Assembly (NCBI GenBank): GCA_016125265.1
Contig: WGMC01000046.1
Span: forward strand, 1-38,388
DNA length: 38,388 nt
Source of the DNA: Planctomycetaceae bacterium
GTDB taxonomy: Bacteria > Planctomycetota > UBA1135 > GCA-002686595
Direction of reading: 5' to 3'
Part shown: positions 8,741 to 15,160 of the stretch, piece after piece
Position numbering within the stretch: the first letter of the stretch is position 1
Layout: each line of letters begins with the position of its first letter
Made by a program: the position numbers and the translations under genes
Notes under the pieces: generated by a model
The model's database searches: none
Seen by the model: the letters and a program-made list of their open reading frames with translations, nothing else
What the model was told of the DNA's origin: nothing

Positions 8741-8806
8741 GCCCAACGTCTCTGCCGATCGGCAACGGGCCGCTCGGGGCTCGCTGGCTGCATCCGCTGG
8801 TTGGGC
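8741..8806 (-). other. attC-like recombination site (integron cassette boundary)
   Basis: A 66-bp element is bounded by GCCCAAC (8741-8747) and GTTGGGC (8800-8806). These are perfect inverted copies that fit the integron core consensus RYYYAAC/GTTRRRY. The two inner halves are imperfectly complementary, for example GCCGATC against GCGGATG, as in folded attC sites. It sits exactly between the stop of the DUF4926 gene (8814) and the ATG of the DUF4375 gene (8725), the place a cassette junction should be. No integrase is in the window. A chance palindrome or an unrelated hairpin cannot be excluded. Confidence 0.45.
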
Positions 8807-8813
8807 GGCTCCA

Positions 8814-9047
8814 TCACGCCGAGCGGTCCAATCGCCGGACTGCAACGAGGTCACCATCGGCCACGGCGCGCACGTCCGTCGCCTTGAGCGTAACGAGCGC
8901 TTCCGTTTTGCCGGAGGCGCTCACGAACTCGACTTCGAGTCCATCCGGCTCGTAGACGTGCACGACCGCCCCGAGGTCTCCTTGCCTTAGGCGATGCTCG
9001 GGGAGGTCGCGGTTGAGCACCACGGTCTGGAGTTCTTGGAACTTCAT
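8814..9047 (-). CDS. DUF4926 small protein, partner of the adjacent DUF6883 gene
   Basis: This 77-residue, probably beta-rich protein begins 'MKFQELQTVVLNRDLPEHRL' and contains 'GDLGAVVHVYEPDGLEVEFV' and 'TEALVTLKATDVRAV', the compact SH3-like pattern of DUF4926. Its ATG overlaps the stop codon of the upstream DUF6883 reading frame (9044-9047), so the two were translated together. DUF6883-DUF4926 pairs recur next to each other in bacterial genomes and look like a toxin-antitoxin or immunity type module; that role is an inference. Here the partner is broken, leaving this gene intact on its own. Confidence 0.8.
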   Translation of the reverse strand: MKFQELQTVVLNRDLPEHRLRQGDLGAVVHVYEPDGLEVEFVSASGKTEALVTLKATDVRAVADGDLVAVRRLDRSA

Positions 9048-9384
9048 GATTTGGCTCCTGGAAACGCGGTCACGAGTCGTGGGATGTCCTCGCCGCGGAG
9101 CACAATCCAGACGGCGACCACGACCGCTGTCGTGCCCGAAGGCCCCTTCACTGTACCTCGGACCTCGTATTCTGCCCGTACTCGGAGGCCTAGGTGGCCG
9201 CCGCCTCGTTCTCCACCGCGTGTCCCCTCAGGTCCGAGGCAAGCACATCCCACTCGGTCGCCGAGTACCCCAACCCACTAAAGAAGGCAGCCTTGAATCT
9301 GCCGACTGGGTGCGCGTCCGAGAGCAGGTACTCGCGGATCTTGTCCGCGCTCACGACCGCTCGTTCTGCACAGGGTAGCTTCAC
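9044..9384 (-). pseudogene. DUF6883 protein gene, disrupted by a stop codon and a frameshift
   Basis: The first part (9384-9193) reads 'MKLPCAERAVVSADKIREYL' through 'FSGLGYSATEWDVLASDL' to 'ENEAAAT', then meets TAG at 9190-9192. The same frame past the stop reads ASEYGQ, and the family sequence resumes in another frame as 'YEVRGTVKGPSGTTAVVVAV' and 'WIVLRGEDIPRLVTAFPGAK', ending at 9044. Two lesions are therefore needed: a nonsense change and loss of about one base near 9170. The joined protein would be about 112 residues, normal for DUF6883. Sequencing error could explain one lesion but hardly both. Confidence 0.7.
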
Positions 9385-9587
9385 TTCGTTGCCTTCATCG
9401 CGTGCGCCCGCTCAACACGTTCACGACGGTCCGTCCAACGCTCCGCATCCGCGGTGGCGCGGAGCGCCGTCCACTGCACGCTTTCGTTAGCTGCCGCCAT
9501 CACGATACCACCTCGGCGGAGCGCCGCGCCGCACCACCCCCGGTCACCCAGCATTCCTAGGAACGCGTCGTCCGCGGTTGGACCTTG

Positions 9588-9775
9588 TCAACCGCAGCGT
9601 CCGCCGTTTGGGTCCCGAAGCCGCAGCGGCCCCATCCGCCCCGCGTCCTGGACACCCAGCAGGTAGTTCCACTCCGTCAACGTGCGCGGGTTGCGTTGCT
9701 CCTGCGTGGCCTCGTGTCGTTCGCGGCGGTCCGACAACCGGTTCCCCCACCGATCCGGCGTTGCTCGAATCGGGC
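9588..9775 (-). pseudogene. HipA toxin fragment
   Basis: In one frame on the minus strand the peptide reads 'TPDRWGNRLSDRRERHEATQ', then 'PRTLTEWNYLLGVQDAGRMG' and 'PLRLRD', ending in a TGA at 9590-9588. This matches the N-terminal-region signature of HipA kinases ('LPDRWGxxLxxRRE...LTExDYLLGVxDxxRMGALRFR'). Only about 60 of the usual 400-plus residues remain, with no start and no kinase domain. It abuts a SUMF1 remnant at about 9776. The HipB-like gene lies 2 kb away on the same strand, so a hipBA locus may once have been intact here and been rearranged. Confidence 0.65.
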
Positions 9776-9973
9776 GCGCGGAGGAAAGCGCGGCCGCGGA
9801 TTTGGCGGTCGAGGCCCGGGCTCTTCGTCGGAGGACACCACGGCTGCGCCCATGCCCCCCTATCGCTCACGTGGCCCGTTGCCGCACAAGCTCGGCGAAC
9901 GCGGCGGTCCAGCGGCGGAGTGGCAAGCGTGCCTTTCGCCGCGCGCGGTTGTGGATCAGCCATCGCGGCGCGC
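9776..9973 (-). pseudogene. Degraded SUMF1 remnant, copy 2
   Basis: In the minus-strand translation two separated SUMF1 motifs appear close together: 'CAATGHVSD' (intact gene: 'FVAATGHVSDAERLG') and, after a short gap, 'SPGLDRQIRGRAFL' (intact gene: 'EEPGLNGQIRGGSFL'). About 165 residues that lie between them in the intact gene are missing. The catalytic cysteine region is lost at the junction with the hipA fragment. It lies directly downstream of the RDD gene, as copy 1 lies downstream of the RDD remnant. Confidence 0.55.
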
Positions 9974-10507
9974 CTAGGAAGCGCGCTCCGGACGAGCGGA
10001 CGCAGCCACACTCGCTGCGACCCAACGGTCGTACGGCGTCCGCCCCGTGGCGAACAACGCGACGAGCCACCACACCGGGCCGACGAAGGCGATGACCGCG
10101 GGTCCAAAGACCCAGGTCGGCAGCCCTTCTTCGCCCGAAAACGCCGCCTGCTGCGCCAACAGGTGGCCGCATTCCCACGGCACGAACTTGGCCGCGTTTC
10201 GAAGGAGCGCGGATCGCAGCGAGAGGCGCTCGCCGGTCGCGCTCGACACGACCAGACCGAGGGCTCTTTTGCCGAGCGATGCCCGCCACCTCGGGCTTTC
10301 CAGGGCAGCAAAGTAGAGGGTGACCGGCAACGTCATGGTCAGAAGGCCGAGGGCTTGCGCGGTCCACGGACCCTGCGGCGCCGGTGGGTTGCCATGGGTA
10401 ACGATCGTCACCGCGCCGAAGACCACGCCGCCCCACAGGACCACGACGAACCAATCCAGCACGAAGGCCAACGAACGACGGACGGCGATGGTTCGGTGGT
10501 TGCTCAT
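9974..10507 (-). CDS. RDD-family membrane protein
   Basis: This 177-residue integral membrane protein has the RDD layout. There is an N-terminal helix with Arg and Asp in 'RRSLAFVLDWFVVVLWGGVV', a second helix ('ALGLLTMTLPVTLYFAAL'), the 'SLGKRALGLVV' signature, and two further hydrophobic segments including 'PAVIAFVGPVWWLVALFATG'. It ends with the family motif 'GRTPYDRWV'. The function of RDD proteins is mostly unknown; some act in ion transport. The ATG at 10507 overlaps the TGA of the truncated abiEii gene (10504-10506), an arrangement probably created by rearrangement rather than an original operon. A truncated second copy lies at 7954-8225. Confidence 0.85.
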   Translation of the reverse strand: MSNHRTIAVRRSLAFVLDWFVVVLWGGVVFGAVTIVTHGNPPAPQGPWTAQALGLLTMTLPVTLYFAALESPRWRASLGKRALGLVVSSATGERLSLRSALLRNAAKFVPWECGHLLAQQAAFSGEEGLPTWVFGPAVIAFVGPVWWLVALFATGRTPYDRWVAASVAASARPERAS

Positions 10508-10794
10508 CGGCGGTCTTGAAGGAGGGCGCGGTCGGTCGCGCGGAGTGCGGCGGCATCCAGGCCGCCGGGCCCCAAAAGGTCGATGTCCCGCGTGACGCGG
10601 TAGGGATCGGGAAGCCAGACGGCGAGCAGACTCGCTCCCTTGAGCAGGCAACGGTCCCTGGCGCTGGATGCACCGAGACGATAGAGGAATCGTTCGGCGG
10701 CAAAGCGCACGAGCGTTCGCTCGAACTCCTCCCCGCTCTGATGGGCTTGGTTCAGCAAGCGGGCCCGAACGGAGGCCGTGAGGTCGGGGCTCAT
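10504..10794 (-). pseudogene. AbiEii-type nucleotidyltransferase toxin, C-terminally truncated
   Basis: The 96-residue product carries the opening of an AbiEii toxin: 'FAAERFLYRLGAS', 'LLKGASLLAVWL' and the nucleotidyltransferase signature 'RVTRDIDLLG' (D70, D72). Full members have about 280-300 residues; this one stops soon after the DxD motif, so most of the catalytic and C-terminal domain is missing. Its ATG overlaps the stop of abiEi (ATGA, 10791-10794), the usual coupling of antitoxin and toxin. Its end coincides with the start of the RDD gene, so the break is probably the edge of a transposed segment. It is unlikely to be active. Confidence 0.75.
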
Positions 10795-11426
10795 AGGGAC
10801 CTCACGTCCAGCACCGCGCTCAGTCGGCGCGCGGGCAGAACTTGTGCCACCCGGGACAGCTCGGCGATGGTTACCTTGCGCTGCCGAAGGGCGTCGTTGA
10901 GCGCGTCCATCGACGTTTCGGGCCCGATGAGGCGCTCGAAGCGGAAGCAGTCGACAACCGTGCGGGCGGGCGACGTGATCCGCGCTGGCACGCCGTCGAA
11001 CTCGGTCGCTTGCACGCCCAGGGTCCAGGCGGGACCGCTGGAGCGCACGATCCTGAGTCGCGGATTGCCAAGGCGCGGGGTGCGGGCCTTGTGCGGGATG
11101 GCAAGCCAAACCTCGGCCGGCGCCTGGGTGCCAATCCCATGCACGCGCAGGGCTGAGAGCAAACACACAATGCTCTTGGGAACTCTCGCGCAGGCCATGG
11201 CGAGCGAGTCGTCCTCGGTTGGCTCCGCTCCTTCCAATCGATAGAGACCACGGCCAACGCGCTCGACCCGTCCCGACCGCACCAGCGCCGGAAGCTGCCC
11301 CAGGGTGAGTCCAGCCAGCACGAGCTGCCCAGGTCGAAAGAACCCCGTGATCCCAGCGGCCCGCAACCGCTGCACCGGGTCGCCCCTCGCCCTGAGACCG
11401 ATCGTGCCGGCACGCCCTCGCGACAT
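10791..11426 (-). CDS. AbiEi-family antitoxin (type IV toxin-antitoxin regulator)
   Basis: This 211-residue protein has an N-terminal winged-helix DNA-binding part ('FFRPGQLVLAGLTLGQLPAL', 'RVERVGRGLYRL') and a C-terminal AbiEi domain with 'KSIVCLLSALRVHGIGTQAP', 'VWLAIPHKARTPR' and 'ITSPARTVVDCFRFERLIG'. AbiEi antitoxins neutralise AbiEii without direct stable binding and repress their own operon through inverted repeats. The ATG at 11426 is chosen because an upstream extension would read through three copies of a 14-bp repeat that look like the operator. The gene is intact although its toxin is truncated. Confidence 0.88.
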   Translation of the reverse strand: MSRGRAGTIGLRARGDPVQRLRAAGITGFFRPGQLVLAGLTLGQLPALVRSGRVERVGRGLYRLEGAEPTEDDSLAMACARVPKSIVCLLSALRVHGIGTQAPAEVWLAIPHKARTPRLGNPRLRIVRSSGPAWTLGVQATEFDGVPARITSPARTVVDCFRFERLIGPETSMDALNDALRQRKVTIAELSRVAQVLPARRLSAVLDVRSL

Positions 11427-11503
11427 GCCGACATTTTGCTTCCTACCGTCCGCAAATTCAACGCAAAATGTCGGCACTATCGCCGGACTGCCGACATTTT
11501 GCG
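11426..11503. promoter_or_regulatory. Triple 14-bp repeat, probable AbiEi operator and promoter
   Basis: TGCCGACATTTTGC occurs at 11426-11439 and 11489-11502, and inverted (GCAAAATGTCGGCA) at 11463-11476, all without mismatch. The first copy overlaps the start codon of abiEi. This agrees with the known mode of AbiEi autorepression, in which the antitoxin binds inverted repeats at its promoter. A core promoter would be expected between the copies; I could not fix its hexamers. Confidence 0.7.
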
Positions 11504-11599
11504 CCAATTGGCCTGCCCGTCACAGGCTTCGGGCGCCCCTCCGATGCCGTTCCGCCCCGGACCCGTGTTCCTCCGTCGGCCCGCGCCGGACGGAATTGC

Positions 11600-11885
11600 G
11601 CGCGCGGCGTCGCAAGCATCCGCCTACGCAACGATGTCCCCCGCACCGCCGCGATGCGCGGCGGGGAGCGAGGGCCGGGTGCGCGGGCCTCCTGGCCCGC
11701 CTTGGAGCCAACCCCGTGCGCCAACGGTGCGGTCTGTAGGGGCGCGGCCCTGTCCGCGCCCAAGGGCGACGCAGAGCGGGGAACATCCCCGCGCTCCAAG
11801 GCGGGCCTGGAGGCCCGCGCACCGGGCCCGCGAAACCAGACGCGCTTCGTTGCGGAGGAGTGAGGTCGTTGCGTGGGTGCGCGCA
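11600..11885. repeat. Composite dispersed repeat A, with 31-bp inverted arms
   Basis: A 31-bp arm at 11678-11708 (core GCGCGGGCCTCCTGGCCCGC) recurs inverted at 11793-11823 with one mismatch. Between the arms is a second module at about 11734-11767 (GTAGGGGCGCGGCCCTGTCC and so on). Outer flanks also look inverted (CGCAACGA near 11627; TCGTTGCG near 11868). The same modules, differently ordered, occur at 22478-22680. No coding sequence was recognised in 11504-11954. This is a REP-like or miniature-element type structure; its nature is not established. Confidence 0.65.
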
Positions 11886-11954
11886 TTCGGGGGATGCGCC
11901 GCTATTGCGGCCACTCGGGCCCGCAGCCCTGGGGGATCGCCGCCCACGGGTGGG

Positions 11955-12206
11955 CTACGCGTCGGTTTGTGCGCAGCCGGCGGACTTGAAGACGCGCTTC
12001 GTCGAGGCTGGGTACTTGGCCAGTTTCGCGGCCGGGCGGGTCGGTCGACGCACGAGTTCGCCGCCGCAGTTCGGGCACTCTAGGTGGAGCTTCGATTCGG
12101 CGCAGCTCGCGCAGAAGGTGCACTCGAATGTGCAGATGTAGGCCTGCCTGGAGTCAGGGGGCAGATTGACGTCGCAGCACTCGCAGCTTGGTCTGAGTTC
12201 CAGCAC
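11955..12206 (-). CDS. DUF1272 small cysteine-rich protein
   Basis: This 83-residue protein has the DUF1272 pattern: 'LELRPSCECCDVNLPPDS', then 'ICTFECTFCASC' and 'ECPNCGGELVRRPTRPA', ending 'KYPASTKRVFK'. Cysteines at 8, 10, 11, 25, 29, 32, 35, 44 and 47 probably bind zinc. The start is a GTG at 12206: an AGGAG lies 6 bases upstream and the family normally begins 'MLELRP', whereas the first upstream ATG would add an unrelated 28 residues. It follows the FGE-like gene by 43 bases on the same strand. Its biochemical role is unknown. Confidence 0.85.
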   Translation of the reverse strand: MLELRPSCECCDVNLPPDSRQAYICTFECTFCASCAESKLHLECPNCGGELVRRPTRPAAKLAKYPASTKRVFKSAGCAQTDA

Positions 12207-12249
12207 TTCGTTCTCCTGGAGAGGGTCGAGCGTTTTGTGTCGGCGTCGG

Positions 12250-13122
12250 TCAGCGTGCGCAGCGGAAGCCCACGTTGTTGCTGCATTCATTGGGGTGTTT
12301 CCACTGCCGCGCGTCGGGGCGGTAGCCCTCGCACCAATCGACGGCGCACAGGAACGAACCGCCGCGGATTTGGCCGTTGAGGCCGGGCTCCTCGTCGGGG
12401 TGGAGCGGTGTGTGCAACGCGGCGGCGGGGCCGGTGAAGCGCGGCGTGTCGACCCACTCCCACACGTTGCCGGCCATGTCGAAGAGGCCGTAGCCGTTCG
12501 GCGCGTAGCTCTTCGTCGGCGCGGTCGCGAAGTGGCCGTCCGCGCCCGCGTCCGACGTGGGGAAACGGCCTTGCCAGAGATTGGCGGGGAGCGGGGTGGG
12601 CTGGTGTTCCTGCCCCCACACGAACGGCGCGCCCACCAAGCCGCCGCGGGCGGCCCACTCCCATTCGATTTCGGTGGGAAGGCGCTTTTGCGCCCACTGC
12701 GCGTAGGCGCGCGCGTCGTGCAGACTCACGTGCACCACGGGGTGCGTGTCGCGGCCGGCGAGGTCCGAGCCGGGGCCATCGGGATGCCGCCACGTTGCGC
12801 CGGGCACCAGCTTCCAACCGCCGCCGCGGGCGCCGTCCGCCGCCGCGGGTCCGCGCACGAACACCACCGCATCGCCCAGGCGCTCGGCGTCACTCACGTG
12901 GCCCGTCGCTGCCACGAACGCGGCGAACTGGGCGTTGGTGACTTCGTGCTCGTCCAGCAGGAACGGCTGCACCACCGCGGTCGACGTGGGGCTGTCCGCG
13001 GAGCCGAGGGGCAGGGTCCCGCCGGGCACCCGCACCATGCCCGGCGGCGGGGCCGGTTGGCGTGCGCAGCCGTGGACGAGCAGCAGGGCGAAGGCGGCGA
13101 TCGTTCGAGCGGCGGGCCTCAC
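12250..13122 (-). CDS. Formylglycine-generating-enzyme (SUMF1/FGE)-like lipoprotein
   Basis: This 290-residue protein has an N-terminal lipoprotein signal (hydrophobic stretch to 'LLLVHGC', lipid-attachment Cys19) and then a full FGE-sulfatase fold: 'MVRVPGGTLPLGS', 'LDEHEVTNAQFAAFVAATGH', 'HPVVHVSLHDARAYAQWAQK', 'RLPTEIEWEWAARGG', 'YGLFDMAGNVWEWV', 'IRGGSFLCAVDWCEGYRPDA'. Cys259 and Cys264 keep the five-residue spacing of the catalytic pair of true FGEs (C336/C341 in human SUMF1), so it may oxidise a sulfatase cysteine to formylglycine. Many relatives lack these residues. The start is a GTG. It follows doxX by 9 bases. No sulfatase is in the window. Confidence 0.88.
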   Translation of the reverse strand: MRPAARTIAAFALLLVHGCARQPAPPPGMVRVPGGTLPLGSADSPTSTAVVQPFLLDEHEVTNAQFAAFVAATGHVSDAERLGDAVVFVRGPAAADGARGGGWKLVPGATWRHPDGPGSDLAGRDTHPVVHVSLHDARAYAQWAQKRLPTEIEWEWAARGGLVGAPFVWGQEHQPTPLPANLWQGRFPTSDAGADGHFATAPTKSYAPNGYGLFDMAGNVWEWVDTPRFTGPAAALHTPLHPDEEPGLNGQIRGGSFLCAVDWCEGYRPDARQWKHPNECSNNVGFRCAR

Positions 13123-13131
13123 CCCCAGATG

Positions 13132-13542
13132 TTAGCGGGACTGGCGCGCGGCGAGCAGGGGGCCTACCACGGGCAGCTCGGCGCGACGCAACCAGAGCAC
13201 CACGGCGCTCGCCGCCGCGGTCACGAGGGCCAGCACGAACAGCGTGCCGCCGTCCCCCTGCACCTCGATGCCCAGCACGAAGAGGTGCGAACCAATCGCG
13301 CCGACCATCAATCCGAGGGACAGGGCCGCACCCAACGCGGCCGTGCGCGGCACGAGCAGCGCCACGACCGCGACCAGCTCCATCACACCCGTGGAGATGC
13401 GGCCGTAGGGCTCGACCCCCAACGTGGTGAAGATCCACACGGCCTCGGGGGCCCCGGTGAACTTGAAGAATAGGGTCTGGCCGAGAATGGCCGCTGCTAC
13501 CACTTGCAGGATCCAACTCAACGTGCGGGTGCGTGTTTCCAT
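13132..13542 (-). CDS. DoxX-family membrane protein
   Basis: This 136-residue protein has four predicted membrane segments. The first contains 'AAILGQTLFFKFTGAPEAV', with the family's Lys-Phe-(T/S)-Gly signature, followed by 'GRISTGVMELVAVVALLVP', 'ALGAALSLGLMVGAIGSHLF' and a final helix around 'LFVLALVTAAASAVVLWL'. DoxX relatives are inner-membrane proteins linked to redox or sulfur metabolism in some organisms, but most have no defined role. It is the first gene of a likely unit with the FGE-like lipoprotein and DUF1272. The ATG at 13542 gives the normal length. Confidence 0.82.
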   Translation of the reverse strand: METRTRTLSWILQVVAAAILGQTLFFKFTGAPEAVWIFTTLGVEPYGRISTGVMELVAVVALLVPRTAALGAALSLGLMVGAIGSHLFVLGIEVQGDGGTLFVLALVTAAASAVVLWLRRAELPVVGPLLAARQSR

Positions 13543-13606
13543 GCCCGGCGACTACGCGGCGCGCCCCGCCGTCGGACACGGGATTTGGCCGACGTGAAGA
13601 ACGCGC

Positions 13607-15160
13607 TCAACCGCGCGGCGTGGGGAAGGCCCCGGGCGCCAACCAACAGCCCACCAGACCGACCGCGGTCAGCGCCAGAAGCCCGCACCAAAGCGCGGGG
13701 CGGCGGGCGCAGCGCACGCGGAGGGGAAGAAGCAGCGCCGCCCCGAGAAGTCCCAGCACCCCCACCTGCACCAGGAGCGGCAGCAGTCGCAGGAAGCGCC
13801 CGGAAGCGGCCGTCGTCAGGAGATGCGTGGGGCCGAGCATCAACTCGTGCCCCCACCAGGGGTCGAGCAGGAACGCGCGCGCCACGAAGTGCTGGGCCAC
13901 GGCGCTCCACGCAGCGACGAGCACCAGCGCGATCCACAGGCCGCTTCGCACTGCGCCGGGCGCGCGCGCGGCCACACAACGATCGATGGCGAGGGCGAGC
14001 GGGACCACCAGCAGCGGCAGCACCGGCATCAGGTAGCGCGGGTCGTTGGTGCCACCACCCCACCATGCGCGGTGGTGCGCCATCAGCACGGTCAACACCA
14101 ACACAGCGAGCGCAAACGCCGCGCTCGCCGCCGGAGCCCTCCGCACCATCGGAACGATGCCGAGCGCACCCACGGCCAGGACCGGCGTCGCCGCGACCAA
14201 GCCCTGTCGGCTCAGGTCGAAGAAGAACCCCCACAGCGCTTCCGTCGGCTCGCCGCTGAACATCGAACCAAAGGAGCGCGCCCACTCGAAGCCGGCGTTG
14301 GCGCCGTAGGGAATCGAGAACGGGCCGCCGAAGTGCGTCCAGTTGTAGAGCCCAAAGAGCAACGCGCCCGGCACTGCGCCGACTACCAGTGCTCCAACGG
14401 ATCGCCACCACGCGCGGTTCTTGGGCCCGGCCGCCAAGAACATCACCCCCACCAGAACCGCCGCCGGAATCGCCGCGCCGTAATCCAGGCCCGGCAGGAA
14501 TCCGAGCAGGAGCCCGAGGCCCGCGCTGCGCCGCAACCGCCGCGGCGCGTTGAGCGCAACGAGCGCCGCACCGGTCACCGCCGTCGCGGCGGGCATCTGC
14601 GTGAAGAAGCTAGCGCCGTACTTGTGGAACAGCGTCGCGAGGCCCAACACGACGGCCGCGTAGAGCGCCGCCGCAGCGCCCGCACCCAGTCGCCGGCAGA
14701 GGAGGTAGGCGACGGCGAGCAGCGCCCCGTACGACGCATGCACGATCCCGAGCGCGCCGCGGATCGCGGCGTCGTCGATGGGGAACGTCGCCCGCGCGCC
14801 CTCGATGCCGTGGGCGGTTTCGTACTCGTCGCCCAGCCTCGGGGCATCGACCGCGTCCGCCAGGGCCGCCGCGATCCAAAACCCCGGCACCGCCGCGAAC
14901 GAGAGCCAGGGCGGGCGCTCCGAATAGAAGCGGCCCTCCACCATCGCGAAGTCGACGCGGCCGGTGTACGCGGCGTACGGATCGATGCGCGCGCTGCCCG
15001 TTTCCGCCAGCGCCTTGGTCAGGGCGAAGCTCGAACCGTCGTTGCTGGAGCGCAGCCCGTTCGAAAGCAGGGCCGCGAACAGGAAGCCCAGCGCGGCCAA
15101 CCACAGGGCCGTGCGACGATCGCCACCCTCGAGCCCGACCGGGGCGCGCTCGGCGTTCAC
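13607..15160 (-). CDS. GT39/PMT-like integral membrane glycosyltransferase
   Basis: This 517-residue protein has a dozen or so hydrophobic segments. After the first membrane helix come 'GLRSSNDGSSFALTKALAET' and 'GRFYSERPPWLSF', the acidic loop and 'YxxxPPxLS' motif of bacterial PMT/ArnT-type transferases, which move sugars from polyprenyl carriers in the membrane. The start is a GTG at 15160 that overlaps the TGA of the TauE gene (GTGA); a longer frame upstream would read across that gene. The acceptor is unknown. Codon use matches the neighbours. Confidence 0.78.
   Translation of the reverse strand: MNAERAPVGLEGGDRRTALWLAALGFLFAALLSNGLRSSNDGSSFALTKALAETGSARIDPYAAYTGRVDFAMVEGRFYSERPPWLSFAAVPGFWIAAALADAVDAPRLGDEYETAHGIEGARATFPIDDAAIRGALGIVHASYGALLAVAYLLCRRLGAGAAAALYAAVVLGLATLFHKYGASFFTQMPAATAVTGAALVALNAPRRLRRSAGLGLLLGFLPGLDYGAAIPAAVLVGVMFLAAGPKNRAWWRSVGALVVGAVPGALLFGLYNWTHFGGPFSIPYGANAGFEWARSFGSMFSGEPTEALWGFFFDLSRQGLVAATPVLAVGALGIVPMVRRAPAASAAFALAVLVLTVLMAHHRAWWGGGTNDPRYLMPVLPLLVVPLALAIDRCVAARAPGAVRSGLWIALVLVAAWSAVAQHFVARAFLLDPWWGHELMLGPTHLLTTAASGRFLRLLPLLVQVGVLGLLGAALLLPLRVRCARRPALWCGLLALTAVGLVGCWLAPGAFPTPRG

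Noticed and set aside
9434..9493. Second possible attC site (GTCCAAC ... GTTAGCT) before the DUF6883 gene
   Set aside because: The position is right, but the second core breaks the GTTRRRY rule and the inner halves do not pair; the best fold is a local hairpin. Not strong enough to list.
11508..11954. Several overlapping open frames of 100-200 codons
   Set aside because: They cover the palindromic repeat on both strands and give similar Arg/Pro-rich peptides, the usual product of translating such repeats.
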